This document shows positions 27,134 through 36,482 of a stretch of DNA of 64,000 nucleotides, in pieces; the first letter of the stretch is position 1; every line of letters begins with the position of its first letter. The translations under genes were made by a program, and so were the position numbers. The notes under the pieces were generated by a model. It did no database searches and was not told the origin of the DNA. It saw nothing but the letters and a program-made list of their open reading frames with translations. The stretch is from Bacillota bacterium (GTDB taxonomy: Bacteria; Bacillota; Clostridia; Tissierellales; Gottschalkiaceae), in assembly GCA_023420895.1 (NCBI GenBank), contig JAEZUY010000029.1, positions 75,035 to 139,034 of the forward strand, written 5' to 3'.

Positions 27134-27880
27134 TTATTCCCATCTGAAAGTTATTGTTGAAATGGCGATAGACACTATAGTTATGCCTATCAGTATAAGA
27201 ACCGACATCAGAACATTGGCGATATCAAGGTTCAGCCATTCAGATTTCAAAAGATTCACGCTGTAAGTTAAAGGCACGAAGGCGCTTATTTCCATCATTC
27301 CCTCAGGCATCAGCTCTGTTGCGAATGAAGCTCCTGAAAGGAAAATCATAGGGAAATAGACGAAATTAGAAAGCGCTATGCACGATTTCGATGTTCTCGT
27401 AAGACTCGACAGCAGAAGTCCTAGAGAAGACATACTCACAGCTGAAAGCACAAAATAGACTATGAAAAGGAATATATTTCCTTCGAATCTCAAGTCAAAA
27501 GCCATATAGCTTATTATTATGAGTATTACTGAACTCACTGCTGAAAGTATGAAATAGACTATGAACTGAGAAATCAGAACCTGAACCGGGTTTATCGGCG
27601 TTGCTCTGTATCTTTTCAGAACTTTAATCTCCCTGTAGAATGAAATCGACAGAGGAAGATTTGTCAGACTGTTGACAGCAATTATATTTGCAATATACGA
27701 CGGCGTCAGAATATCAACAGATCCGTATCCGTAAAATATGTCGCTTGGCTCATTTCCGTACAGGCTTCCAAAAACTAAAAGCAGAAGCAGAGGGAAGACT
27801 ACTGAAAAGAACAGGTTCGGAAACAGTCTCGTAATCTGTCTGAACTCAAATTTAATAAGCTGTAAAGTGGATCTCAGCAT
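27134..27880 (-). CDS. ABC-2 type transporter permease
   Basis: 248 residues with six predicted membrane helices: an N-terminal helix after IKFEFRQITRLFPNLFF, and later IIAVNSLTNLPLSISFYREIKVLKRYRATP, the loop typical of ABC-2 permeases. Its ATG overlaps the stop of the ATPase gene (TAATG), so the two are made together. The substrate is unknown; drug, peptide or lipid export are possible. Confidence 0.88.
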   Translation of the reverse strand: MLRSTLQLIKFEFRQITRLFPNLFFSVVFPLLLLLVFGSLYGNEPSDIFYGYGSVDILTPSYIANIIAVNSLTNLPLSISFYREIKVLKRYRATPINPVQVLISQFIVYFILSAVSSVILIIISYMAFDLRFEGNIFLFIVYFVLSAVSMSSLGLLLSSLTRTSKSCIALSNFVYFPMIFLSGASFATELMPEGMMEISAFVPLTYSVNLLKSEWLNLDIANVLMSVLILIGITIVSIAISTITFRWE

Positions 27881-28794
27881 TAATATACCCCCTCGTAGTA
27901 TCCTATGCTGTGAAGATAGAAATCTTCCAGATTAGGATCTCTGGTATATAGTGTATCAAATTTTATATCATTATCTATCAGATAGCTCTTAACAGTCTGA
28001 TAGATATTGTCTTTTTCTCCTCTTATTACGAAATGGTGATTTCTGCATGAAACAGAATCTACGAATTCAGATTCCACAAGAGGATCCAGAATATGCTGGG
28101 GGACCATAGAATGGAATTTTACAATTCTTGGAAGATGAGCTTTCTGAACTATATTTTCCACACTGTCAAGTTCTCTAATTCTTCCGTCATCCAGAAAACA
28201 GATTTTGTCGCTTATGAGTTCAGCTTCATCCATATGGTGAGTTATATAGACTATAGTAGTTCCTTTTTCTTTCAGATCAAGCATATATTTAACCATATCT
28301 TTTCTCGAACCGGGGTCGAGGAAAGAAGTTATTTCGTCTAGAAAGACTATTTCCGGATTTGGAAGCATAGCAAGAATGAAAGAAAGCTTCTTTTTCTGTC
28401 CGGAAGAAAGATTGTTCGCATGATGATGCAGCCAGTCTATGAGACCGAATTCTTCAAGCAGTTCTTTGTAGTCAGCAGGTCTTTCGTAGAATGAGCTGTA
28501 AAGTTTGCATATTTCATCAACTTTAGCTTCAGAAGCAAAAACCTGCTCCTGCAGCTGAACACCTATCCTGTTGTAGAGTTTTCTTCTGTCTCTGAAAGGA
28601 TCCAGTCCAAGAACAGATATATCGCCGTAATTGACTTCTCTTAGACCTTCAGTGCATTCAATAAGAGAAGTTTTTCCTGAACCGTTAGGTCCTATTATGC
28701 AGAAAGTCTCACCTCTTTCAACACTGTATGAAATATCTCTGAGAGCTGTACGTTCTCCGTATTTCTTAACGAGTCCGTCAACTTCAATAACCAA
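27880..28794 (-). CDS. ABC transporter ATP-binding protein
   Basis: 304 residues. Walker A GPNGSGKTSLIECTEGL, signature LSSGQKKKLSFILAMLP, Walker B IVFLDEITSFLDPGSR and the switch His in YITHHMDEAE are all present. A C-terminal extension of about 80 residues matches exporter-type ATPases of the DrrA/CcmA type. TTG 28794 is chosen because GGAGGTGG is about 7 bases upstream; ATG 28809 lies in the site. Confidence 0.9.
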   Translation of the reverse strand: MVIEVDGLVKKYGERTALRDISYSVERGETFCIIGPNGSGKTSLIECTEGLREVNYGDISVLGLDPFRDRRKLYNRIGVQLQEQVFASEAKVDEICKLYSSFYERPADYKELLEEFGLIDWLHHHANNLSSGQKKKLSFILAMLPNPEIVFLDEITSFLDPGSRKDMVKYMLDLKEKGTTIVYITHHMDEAELISDKICFLDDGRIRELDSVENIVQKAHLPRIVKFHSMVPQHILDPLVESEFVDSVSCRNHHFVIRGEKDNIYQTVKSYLIDNDIKFDTLYTRDPNLEDFYLHSIGYYEGVY

Positions 28795-28882
28795 GCAAAC
28801 CACCTCCATTTTATCTCTTATATAAAAGTATATATCATTTTCAGGTTATTTGTATACACCTTTGTTTTTAATGTAAAATATT

Positions 28883-28917
28883 ACAAAAAAACACCCCCGG
28901 AATATATCCGGGAGTAT
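28883..28917 (-). terminator. Terminator of the penicillin-binding protein gene
   Basis: On the minus strand, CTCCCGG and CCGGGGG form a stem followed by TGTTTTTTT, directly after the stop at 28929. Confidence 0.85.
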
Positions 28918-28928
28918 TCTATATCAGC

Positions 28929-31694
28929 CTAATTGCAGTAAGTCGTCTGCTTAGGCGGCTCATATTCATAATCTTCTGGAAGAACATTGTTGTGTTCGCT
29001 AGGATCGTATTCAGGCTCTCTCTTGAAGAAGAGCTTTAACTGAGTAAGATAGTTAGGACAGTTCGCCCCTGCAAGATTTCCTGTGAGAGTGTGAACTCTG
29101 TAGTAGCTGTGCTGTTCACATTCTTCAGTAGGCTCCGTTCCGTTTACGAACAGTTCTTCTTTTACAACACCTCTAGGGTCTGCAAGACATTTAGAAGTGG
29201 AAAGTTTTCCGGATTTAGTGCAGACAGTTTCTCTCACCATTCCCTCAGGCTCTTCGAATTCTTTCGGTTCTAAATCCTGATGAACAGTGCTCATTACTGT
29301 GCACCATATTTCAGCCGCAAGACCTGAATCACGAGTCAGCTTTACGCTCATAGAGTCGTTTCCGACCCATACGCTTGCTGTGTAGTAAGGAGTATATCCT
29401 ATGAACCATACATCGGCGTTCTGGTCTGTAGTTCCTGTCTTACCTGCAACAGGAATTGTTTCATTGTCATAAGTTATTCTGGCTTTCTGAGCTATTCCAA
29501 GTCCTTCAGAAACTGTGCTGTGAAGCACATCTGTCATGACGAAAGCAACTTGAGGAACTACTACTTCCTGTGCTCCGCCTGTATTGTCTACAACAATTTC
29601 TCCGCTGCGGTCTTCTATTTTAGAATACGCTTTAGGTTCGTTGAACATTCCGTAATTGGCGATTGAAGCATAAGCTCCGGCCATTCTCACAGGACTCACT
29701 CCGTGCGTGAATCCTCCTAAAGCAAGTGCTGAAAGATTTTCGTCATTGTATTCCGGATTTTCTTCAGCAGTTACGAAATCATCGTTTCCGTCAGGAGATA
29801 TTATCCCCATTTTTTCAAGGTATTCCATAGATTTCTTTATTCCTATATCGTTAACAGTTTTAACAGCGTTAACATTTATAGACTGTTCAACAGATTCTCT
29901 CAGAGTCATAAGTCCGCGGGATCTGAAGTCGTAGTTGTTCGGCCATACATTTCCTTTTTCATTTATGAAAGGAACGTCGTCTATAGGAGTTGCAGCCGTA
30001 TATCCGTTGTCAAGCGCCGGAAGATAAGCTCCAAGAGGCTTCATAACTGAACCTGTCTGTCTAGGTTTAGAAGCTCTGTTTTCGACTTTTTTTCCATTGT
30101 TTGAACGTCCTCCGACCATAGCTTTAATCTGGCCTGTAGACTGTTCAATTATAACAGTGGCCGACTGAGGCTGAACTACGCCGTCTTCATCGTTTGAGAA
30201 GAAAGCTTTGTCTACTACGAAATTTCCTGATTCAGAATCAACGTATCCGAAATCATAATGTTCTGCTAAAAACTGACCGTCGAAGACTACAGAACCGTCA
30301 TCGTTTATCTGATAGTTTTCAGGACTTAGAGAAATTCTTCCCATATCGTGAGTCACCAGATTTCCATAGCTGTCTATCGTATAATAGTCGTTGAAGTCTA
30401 TAGCGCCGCTGAACACGTTTATCTTAGACGAGTTGACTATTACATCTCCATTCTCATTCTGTTCGAATTCTGATGGGTATATTTCAACATTTCCATATTC
30501 ATTAATTATATTTTCCTTAGCATAATATACTATGCCCGGATTTTTTCCATCTGTTATTATATTGCCTTCATCATCATTTTTCCATGTGCTGAGACTCGAC
30601 ATATTGACATAGTTCGCAAGATTGTCGTATATCTCTTCAACTTCGGCCTGCATCTTACTGTCTACAGTCGCAAATATCTTGAGTCCGCCAGTATACATTT
30701 TTCTTTCAGCTTCTTCACGGCTCAGTCCTTCTTTAGTCATGAAGTCGTTTACAACAGACTCTTTAAGATAATCTGAAAAATAAGATGATATTTCTTTAGG
30801 CTCATCCTGTTTTACCACAAGATTTGCTTTTATATCGTACTGCTTTGCCTCTTCAGCTTCATCTCTGCTTATATATCCGAGATCAACCATCTTATCCAGA
30901 ATAACACGCTGTCTTTCGATGCATTGAGGATTGTAAACAGCCTTATAAGTATTTCCGAGTATTTCTTTTTCACCGAGAACTTCTGCCGAAGGATCGACAT
31001 TTTCAGGCGATACTAGAAGATAAGGCGCAAAAGATGAAGGGTTTTTAGTTATTCCTGCTATAGCGGCAGATTCCGCAAGGTTTAGATCTGAAACATGTTT
31101 GTCAAAATAAGTAGATGCTCCAGCCTGAACTCCATAAGCCCCTTCTCCAAGATAGATACTGTTCAGATAAGCTTCCAGAATCTGATCTTTAGAAAGATTG
31201 TTTTCAAGTTTCTTAGAAAGATAAGCTTCTTTCAGCTTTCTGTCGAATTTAACTTCGCTAGTCAGATATTCGTTCTTTACGAGCTGCTGAGTAAGAGTGC
31301 TCGCACCCCTTACAACATGGCCCGCTTTAATATTCTGAATTATTGCTCCTCCGATTCCTCTATAGTCGAGACCGTTATGACTTCTGAATCTCTGGTCCTC
31401 TATAGCGATAAAAGCGTTCTGAAGATCTTTAGGTATCTCATCGAGATAGACTATAGAACGGTTTTCATCTGACTGAAGCAGTTCAAGACGGTTTCCTTCG
31501 CTGTCAACTATCTCTGAATTCAGACTCATATCGTTCAGTATGTTCTTAGGATCCACATCAGGACTCGTTCTTACGGCATGTATAACGAAACCTAGTCCTA
31601 TCAGAATCACTATAAGTACAATTATAAGTATGACTGTAAGAATCTTTTTACCCAGAGAAAGATTGGTAAATTTGTCTGCTAAATTTTTAATCAT
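28929..31694 (-). CDS. Class A penicillin-binding protein (PBP1A family)
   Basis: Bifunctional peptidoglycan synthase of 921 residues. One membrane helix (about 18-42), then the GT51 glycosyltransferase domain (IAIEDQRFRSHNGLDYRG, STLTQQLVKN), a linker domain, and a transpeptidase with TGSVMKP (SxxK), SINVNAVK (SxN) and AGKTGTTDQN (KTG). The C-terminal 90 residues carry four Cys (CTKSGK, SKCLADP, EECEQ, NCPNY), possibly two disulfides outside the cell. The gene stands alone with its own promoter and a long structured leader. Confidence 0.95.
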   Translation of the reverse strand: MIKNLADKFTNLSLGKKILTVILIIVLIVILIGLGFVIHAVRTSPDVDPKNILNDMSLNSEIVDSEGNRLELLQSDENRSIVYLDEIPKDLQNAFIAIEDQRFRSHNGLDYRGIGGAIIQNIKAGHVVRGASTLTQQLVKNEYLTSEVKFDRKLKEAYLSKKLENNLSKDQILEAYLNSIYLGEGAYGVQAGASTYFDKHVSDLNLAESAAIAGITKNPSSFAPYLLVSPENVDPSAEVLGEKEILGNTYKAVYNPQCIERQRVILDKMVDLGYISRDEAEEAKQYDIKANLVVKQDEPKEISSYFSDYLKESVVNDFMTKEGLSREEAERKMYTGGLKIFATVDSKMQAEVEEIYDNLANYVNMSSLSTWKNDDEGNIITDGKNPGIVYYAKENIINEYGNVEIYPSEFEQNENGDVIVNSSKINVFSGAIDFNDYYTIDSYGNLVTHDMGRISLSPENYQINDDGSVVFDGQFLAEHYDFGYVDSESGNFVVDKAFFSNDEDGVVQPQSATVIIEQSTGQIKAMVGGRSNNGKKVENRASKPRQTGSVMKPLGAYLPALDNGYTAATPIDDVPFINEKGNVWPNNYDFRSRGLMTLRESVEQSINVNAVKTVNDIGIKKSMEYLEKMGIISPDGNDDFVTAEENPEYNDENLSALALGGFTHGVSPVRMAGAYASIANYGMFNEPKAYSKIEDRSGEIVVDNTGGAQEVVVPQVAFVMTDVLHSTVSEGLGIAQKARITYDNETIPVAGKTGTTDQNADVWFIGYTPYYTASVWVGNDSMSVKLTRDSGLAAEIWCTVMSTVHQDLEPKEFEEPEGMVRETVCTKSGKLSTSKCLADPRGVVKEELFVNGTEPTEECEQHSYYRVHTLTGNLAGANCPNYLTQLKLFFKREPEYDPSEHNNVLPEDYEYEPPKQTTYCN

Positions 31695-31851
31695 ATAAAA
31701 TCAGCTACTCAGAAAATTGAGCAGCAGCCGCACCACCTTTCTTCTTTTTTAATATAAAAGATTTCAGCTGCATTTGTGCAGCTATATTTAATCACTAATT
31801 ATTTTTTAAAAATGTTGAAATAGACTTGTCTAACCGAAGACACAGTCATCG

Positions 31852-31880
31852 ATTATAAAGTATAATCTATTATAACACAA
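31852..31880 (-). promoter_or_regulatory. Promoter of the penicillin-binding protein gene
   Basis: On the minus strand, TTGTGT (31880-31875), a 17-base spacer and TATAAT (31857-31852). This puts the start near 31845, giving a leader of about 150 bases. Confidence 0.65.
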
Positions 31881-31999
31881 GAGCAGATTATATTAAATGA
31901 GTTTATTATTAAGCAATTATTACAAAAATGAAACTAAATTAAAAAAACTGAGAAAGACGGAAACTGAAAGTTTCAATATAAGGATAAGAGCCCGCACTG

Positions 32000-32008
32000 T
32001 GCTATAAT
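32000..32008 (+). promoter_or_regulatory. Extended -10 promoter of hflX
   Basis: TGCTATAAT at 32000-32008, a perfect TGN extended -10; no good -35 is seen. Confidence 0.6.
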
Positions 32009-32074
32009 CAATATAGAGGCATGAAAAAACGGAAGAAAATACAGAATATAAATTAACTGAAAAGGAATGATTCA

Positions 32075-33361
32075 ATGGAAAAAGTGCTGCTTGTAGGAGT
32101 CAACCTGCCTGACAGAAGTATATCGATTGAAAGTTCAATGGCTGAACTTGAAGAACTTGCAAAGGCGGCAGGAGCAGAGGTCGCTGCATCTACTGTTCAG
32201 AACAGAGACCAGATAGACAATGCGACCTATATTGGAAAAGGAAAAGTTTATGAAATAAAGAATATAATGGACGAAATGGAAATAGATACAGTAATATTCA
32301 ACAATGAGCTTTCGGGAGGACAGATAAGAAATCTCGAAAAGATACTCGACAAGAAGATTGTAGACAGAACGAGTCTTATACTCGATATATTTGCAAACAG
32401 ATCTTCAAGCAAAGAAGGTAAGCTTCAGGTTGAGCTTGCTCGGCTTCAGTACAGACTGCCGAGACTTGTCGGATACAGGAACTATCTTTCAAGACTTGGA
32501 GGAGGTATAGGAACTAGAGGACCGGGAGAGCAGAAGCTTGAAGTCGACAGAAGACATATACTCAAGAGAATAAGCGATATAAAGACTCAGCTTGAAAAAG
32601 TCTCAAAAGTCAGAGAGACTAAGAGAAAGAGAAGAATGGATTCGCAGCTTCCCATAGTAGCTTTAGTAGGATATACGAATGCAGGAAAATCCACACTTCT
32701 AAACGCTCTTATAAAGAGAAGTCCTGATTATGAAGAGCATAAAGAAGTTTTTCAGAAAGATATGCTTTTTACGACTCTTGAAACGAGTTTCAGAAAAGCG
32801 GCGTTCGATGACGGAAGAGAATTTCTTCTGACGGATACAGTAGGATTCGTAAGCGAACTTCCTACTAAGCTTATAGAGGCATTTAAAGGAACTCTTGAAG
32901 AAATAAAATATGCTGACGTTATTCTTCACGTCATGGACATAACGAATGAAGACCTTGAAATACAGATGGATATAACTCTTGATATACTGAAAGAGCTCGA
33001 GGTTATGGATAAACCGGTCATAAACGTTCTAAACAAGGCGGACAGAGTAGAAGACGACTACGTTATAGAATATCCTATTCCGGATTCCAAGATAATGGTT
33101 TCAGCAAAGACAGAAGAAAATCTGGATGAACTGCTGAAACTTATAAGAGAGAATCTTCCGAAGAAATATACAAAATATGAAATGCTCTTTCCGTATGAGG
33201 AGAGTGCGGAAGTTTCAAATCTCTTTGAAGACAATCTGGTAGTGGAAAATGAATACAGAGAAGACGGAGTCTATGTTGAAGCAATGCTTGATGAGAGCAT
33301 GACCGGAAGACTTAAAGAATATATAATAGATTATGAAGAGGAAGATGAAGATGAGTTTTAA
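32075..33361 (+). CDS. hflX: GTPase HflX
   Basis: Ribosome-associated GTPase that splits stalled 70S ribosomes under stress. The N-terminal HflX domain has FNNELSGGQIRNLEK and GPGEQKLEVDRR; the G domain has VALVGYTNAGKST (G1), LTDTVGFVSELP (G3) and NVLNKAD (G4). The C-terminus is acidic (EEEDEDEF). Length 428. Its last 11 bases overlap the start of the next gene. Confidence 0.96.
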   Translation: MEKVLLVGVNLPDRSISIESSMAELEELAKAAGAEVAASTVQNRDQIDNATYIGKGKVYEIKNIMDEMEIDTVIFNNELSGGQIRNLEKILDKKIVDRTSLILDIFANRSSSKEGKLQVELARLQYRLPRLVGYRNYLSRLGGGIGTRGPGEQKLEVDRRHILKRISDIKTQLEKVSKVRETKRKRRMDSQLPIVALVGYTNAGKSTLLNALIKRSPDYEEHKEVFQKDMLFTTLETSFRKAAFDDGREFLLTDTVGFVSELPTKLIEAFKGTLEEIKYADVILHVMDITNEDLEIQMDITLDILKELEVMDKPVINVLNKADRVEDDYVIEYPIPDSKIMVSAKTEENLDELLKLIRENLPKKYTKYEMLFPYEESAEVSNLFEDNLVVENEYREDGVYVEAMLDESMTGRLKEYIIDYEEEDEDEF

Positions 33362-33992
33362 GACACTGCACAGTTTCGGAAGCGATGAAATAATAATAAA
33401 TAAATCGAGATTCATAGGATATGCAAAGCCTGTTGAATCTGAAGATGAAGCTGTAGAATTTATAAATGAGATAAAGTCGAAACACAGCGATGCCACTCAC
33501 AACGTATATGCATATGTTGTCGGAGAAACTAACAATATTCAGAGATACAGCGATGACGGAGAGCCGACAGGAACTGCAGGAATTCCTGTGCTCGATATAA
33601 TAAAAAAAGAAGATTTAAGAAATACAGCAGTAGTAGTTACAAGATATTTTGGAGGAATAAAGCTCGGAGCGGGAGGACTTGTGAGAGCTTATATAAAAGG
33701 AGCAAAGATAGGACTGGACGCTGCAAAGATAGTTGAAAAGAGACTGTTCAGCACTGTTAAAGTCACGATAGAATATACTCTTCAGGGAAAACTTGAGAAT
33801 CTGCTGATGTCTAATGAATACACAGTTAAAGATACGGAATACGGAACGGCTGTGAGTCTGTATATTCTGTGTGAAAAGGATAAAGTTGAGGAGCTTCTTT
33901 CAATGATAAGAGAGATGAGCAGCGACAATTTTGAATATGAGATAACAGAAGAGAACTATCTGTCGGTTGTAAACGGAAAAGTGATTGAGTAG
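33351..33992 (+). CDS. YigZ/IMPACT-family protein
   Basis: 213 residues. The N-terminal domain carries the family signature: SDATHNVYAYVVGE, RYSDDGEPTGTAGIP, VVVTRYFGGIKLGAGGLVRAY. The C-terminal part is the DUF1949-like ferredoxin fold. Related to eukaryotic IMPACT; the bacterial role is not defined. ATG 33351 (MSFKTL) follows GAGGAAG within the hflX 3' end, so translation is probably coupled to hflX; an earlier in-frame ATG has no good ribosome site. Confidence 0.93.
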   Translation: MSFKTLHSFGSDEIIINKSRFIGYAKPVESEDEAVEFINEIKSKHSDATHNVYAYVVGETNNIQRYSDDGEPTGTAGIPVLDIIKKEDLRNTAVVVTRYFGGIKLGAGGLVRAYIKGAKIGLDAAKIVEKRLFSTVKVTIEYTLQGKLENLLMSNEYTVKDTEYGTAVSLYILCEKDKVEELLSMIREMSSDNFEYEITEENYLSVVNGKVIE

Positions 33993-34040
33993 GCAAGAAT
34001 AATAAAGATATGCGCTATTTTAAAACAGTCCGATAGCGGG

Positions 34041-34046
34041 TATAAT
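34041..34046 (+). promoter_or_regulatory. -10 element before nadE
   Basis: TATAAT about 75 bases before the start. CGCTAT (34013-34018) and ATAGCG (34033-34038) form an inverted repeat around the expected -35 area. Confidence 0.4.
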
Positions 34047-34119
34047 TATATTATACTGATGAAATTTAAAGCCGGTTTTAAACGGAGAAAGACAGAGCTT
34101 GAATGGAGAGGAATTAAAT

Positions 34120-34854
34120 ATGAACGATGTAGGAAAAGTAGTGGAATCAATAGTAAAATGGATGCAGGAAAAGGCTGAAGAAGCAAAATGCCAGGGAGTA
34201 GTTTTCGGAATGAGCGGAGGAATAGATTCGGCAGTAATTGCAGGACTTGCAAAGAGAGCATTTCCCGAAAACTGTCTGGGCATTATAATGCCATGCCACA
34301 GTCTTGATGAAGACGAAGAAGATGCAAGACTGGTAGCTGAAGAAGTCGGAATACAGCTTAAAAAGGTGGATCTCACTTCGACATACGATGAGCTTATGAA
34401 AAATTTGGAGGGTGAAGAGAATACTATGGCCGCGGCGAATATAAAACCGCGTCTGAGAATGACTGCTCTTTACTATAATGCTCAGATGAAGAACTATCTA
34501 GTTGCCGGTTCGAGCAACAAATCCGAATTTAAAGTGGGCTATTTCACTAAACACGGAGACAGCGGTGTAGACATGCTTCCGCTTGCAAACTTTGTAAAAT
34601 CGGAAGTCTATGAAATAGCAAGATATCTCGGAATAAATGAAAAGATAATAGACAAAGCTCCGTCAGCAGGACTCTGGGAAGGGCAGACTGATGAAGAAGA
34701 GATGGGAATAACTTACAAGACTATAGACAGATATATTAAGACGGGAATAATAGACAATTTTTCAGAAAAAGAAAAAATAGACACGCTGTACAAGATTACA
34801 GAGCATAAGAGAGTATTTCCGCCAATATTCAAATACGAAGAAACAGAGCAGTAG
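34120..34854 (+). CDS. nadE: NAD+ synthetase, ammonia-dependent
   Basis: Final step of NAD synthesis: ATP-dependent amidation of nicotinate adenine dinucleotide. 244 residues with the ATP-pyrophosphatase P-loop VVFGMSGGIDSAVIAGLAK, PCHSLDEDEEDA, AGSSNKSEFKVGYFTKHGDSGVDMLPL and KAPSAGLWEGQTDEEEMG. There is no glutaminase domain, so free ammonia or another source is used. ATG 34120 fits GGAGAGGA better than an ATG 21 bases upstream. Confidence 0.96.
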   Translation: MNDVGKVVESIVKWMQEKAEEAKCQGVVFGMSGGIDSAVIAGLAKRAFPENCLGIIMPCHSLDEDEEDARLVAEEVGIQLKKVDLTSTYDELMKNLEGEENTMAAANIKPRLRMTALYYNAQMKNYLVAGSSNKSEFKVGYFTKHGDSGVDMLPLANFVKSEVYEIARYLGINEKIIDKAPSAGLWEGQTDEEEMGITYKTIDRYIKTGIIDNFSEKEKIDTLYKITEHKRVFPPIFKYEETEQ

Positions 34855-34863
34855 TCTATATTG

Positions 34864-34892
34864 TTGATAGAGTACTGTCTTTATGATAGAAT
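34864..34892 (+). promoter_or_regulatory. Promoter of yebC
   Basis: TTGATA (34864-34869), 17 bases, TAGAAT (34887-34892) with TG at 34884-34885. Both hexamers are good and the -10 is extended. Confidence 0.75.
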
Positions 34893-34929
34893 ATTGAAGT
34901 AGAATTTTGCAAAAAAAGGAAGTGTAAAT

Positions 34930-35673
34930 TTGGCAGGACATAATAAATGGTCGAAGATAAAAAACACAAAAGGTAAAGTGGATGCTCAGAGAGGAAAGAT
35001 ATTCACTAAACTATCTAGATATATAACAGTTGCAGTTAAAGAAGGGGGAGCAGACCCTGAGTACAATGCTGCTCTTAAAAGTGCTATAGAAAAAGCTAAG
35101 GCTGAAAATATGCCTAATGACAATATAGAAAGAGCTATAAAGAAAGGTACTGGAGATCTTGAAGGAGTTAATTACGAAGAGATACAGTACGAAGGATACG
35201 GACCTTCAGGAATAGCAGTTCTAGTTGAATGTCTTACAGACAACAGAAACAGAACTGCATCTGACGTGAGACACGCTTTCGATAAATTCGGAGGAAATCT
35301 TGGAGCTACAGGATGTGTTTCATGGATGTTCGACAGAAAAGGAATTCTTGTAATAGACAGAACTGACGATATGGATGAAGAAACTGTGATGCTTGAATCG
35401 ATAGATTCAGGAGCGGAAGATTTCACAGCAGAAGAAGATTATTTCGAGATAATTACAGGAGCGGACGAATTTGCTCAGGTAAGGGACAGTCTTCAGGAAA
35501 ACGGATATGAATTCTCAACAGCTGAACTGGGATTCATACCTCAGAACACATCGAAGCTTGAAAGCGAAGAAGATATAAAAAATATGGTAAAACTTATAGA
35601 AACGCTTGAAGACAACGATGACGTTCAGAACGTTTACAATAACTGGGATATGCCTGACGATCTTGAAATTTAA
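34930..35673 (+). CDS. yebC: YebC/PmpR family protein
   Basis: 247 residues beginning AGHNKWSKIKNTKGKVDAQR, then GADPEYNAALKSAIEKAKAENMP and EGYGPSGIAVLVECLTDNRNRT, the family hallmarks. Members have been described as transcription regulators and, more recently, as ribosome-associated factors helping translation of proline stretches. TTG start with its own promoter. Confidence 0.96.
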   Translation: MAGHNKWSKIKNTKGKVDAQRGKIFTKLSRYITVAVKEGGADPEYNAALKSAIEKAKAENMPNDNIERAIKKGTGDLEGVNYEEIQYEGYGPSGIAVLVECLTDNRNRTASDVRHAFDKFGGNLGATGCVSWMFDRKGILVIDRTDDMDEETVMLESIDSGAEDFTAEEDYFEIITGADEFAQVRDSLQENGYEFSTAELGFIPQNTSKLESEEDIKNMVKLIETLEDNDDVQNVYNNWDMPDDLEI

Positions 35674-35697
35674 TATACAGATAGAGGTGGTGGTCTT

Positions 35698-36426
35698 ATG
35701 TATAAGGCTCAAAAGTCTAAAGAAATCTACAGAGGCCTTAAAAACAGATTTCTTTATGAGAACGATTTAAACTCAATATATGTGCTTTTAGCTTTATACG
35801 ATCTGGAGGAGAATATAAACAGTATTCGCCCGAGATATATTTCTCTATCCGATATAAAGCTTAAAGTCGGAGAATTTCTTCAGAAAAGAGAAAAAGCGGA
35901 GAGCACTGTTCATAATATATCAGTAGTTCTTCATGAAGATATAAACAGACTTGAACTCTGTTTCTACCTCGAGGGTTATAAAGACGGGTATAACAGCAAG
36001 AGACTTGCCAATGTTCTCGAATACGAAATTATAAAGATGTACGGAATAGGTTTTACTTATAAAAGAGACAATCTCAGATATATACTGAATGATGACAATT
36101 TCACTGAGCTGAAAGAGTCGTTTACAGATATAATGGGCGCTAATTTTGAGAACCAGACGTATATGAATACACTGGCGGACAGATTCATACACAGAATAAT
36201 GATGAATAAACTTTTTAATTTAGAAGAATACATGGCGGGCCAGTTCAGTTACAATACGGATATGAACGAGTTTGAAGCGGAGCTTTCTGCTTACAGACTC
36301 AATGAAATAGAACTGAAATCAATAGAAAGATATCTAAATGATGAAATCAAACCTCATCTGAACCGTCTTTATCAAGAGTCATTATGGGCTGCTGTAAATG
36401 ACAGAGTGTTCAACAGATATAAATAA
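35698..36426 (+). CDS. Hypothetical protein
   Basis: 242 residues with no motif I recognise. It is mostly helical, rich in Tyr, Asn, Leu and Glu, with no signal peptide or membrane helix, so probably cytoplasmic. Stretches such as LELCFYLEGYKDGY and ESLWAAVNDRVFNRYK look like structured, conserved parts. It follows yebC by 24 bases with a GAGGTGGTGG ribosome site and ends at a strong terminator, so it may be read from the yebC promoter. Confidence 0.6.
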   Translation: MYKAQKSKEIYRGLKNRFLYENDLNSIYVLLALYDLEENINSIRPRYISLSDIKLKVGEFLQKREKAESTVHNISVVLHEDINRLELCFYLEGYKDGYNSKRLANVLEYEIIKMYGIGFTYKRDNLRYILNDDNFTELKESFTDIMGANFENQTYMNTLADRFIHRIMMNKLFNLEEYMAGQFSYNTDMNEFEAELSAYRLNEIELKSIERYLNDEIKPHLNRLYQESLWAAVNDRVFNRYK

Positions 36427-36429
36427 ACG

Positions 36430-36458
36430 GAGAGATGTGAAAACGTCTCTCTTTTTTT
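36430..36458 (+). terminator. Terminator before the sensory locus
   Basis: GAGAGATG (36430-36437) pairs with CGTCTCTC (36444-36451, one G-U pair), followed by seven T. It ends about 25 bases before the start of the next gene. Confidence 0.88.
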
Positions 36459-36482
36459 AATATGCAGAAAGGAGGAAACGGA

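Larger units (their letters stand above)
31695..32074. other. Divergent intergenic region between the PBP gene and hflX
   Basis: About 380 bases without a gene. It holds the minus-strand promoter (31852-31880) and a leader of about 150 bases with two hairpins (31704-31725 and 31766-31783) for the PBP gene, and the plus-strand extended -10 (32000-32008) for hflX. The stretch 31890-31995 is A-rich and shows nothing recognisable. Confidence 0.7.

Noticed and set aside
31701..31736. Possible 11- or 12-codon leader peptide before the penicillin-binding protein gene
   Set aside because: Its start lies inside the ribosome motif, so independent initiation is doubtful; kept only as an alternative in the leader finding.
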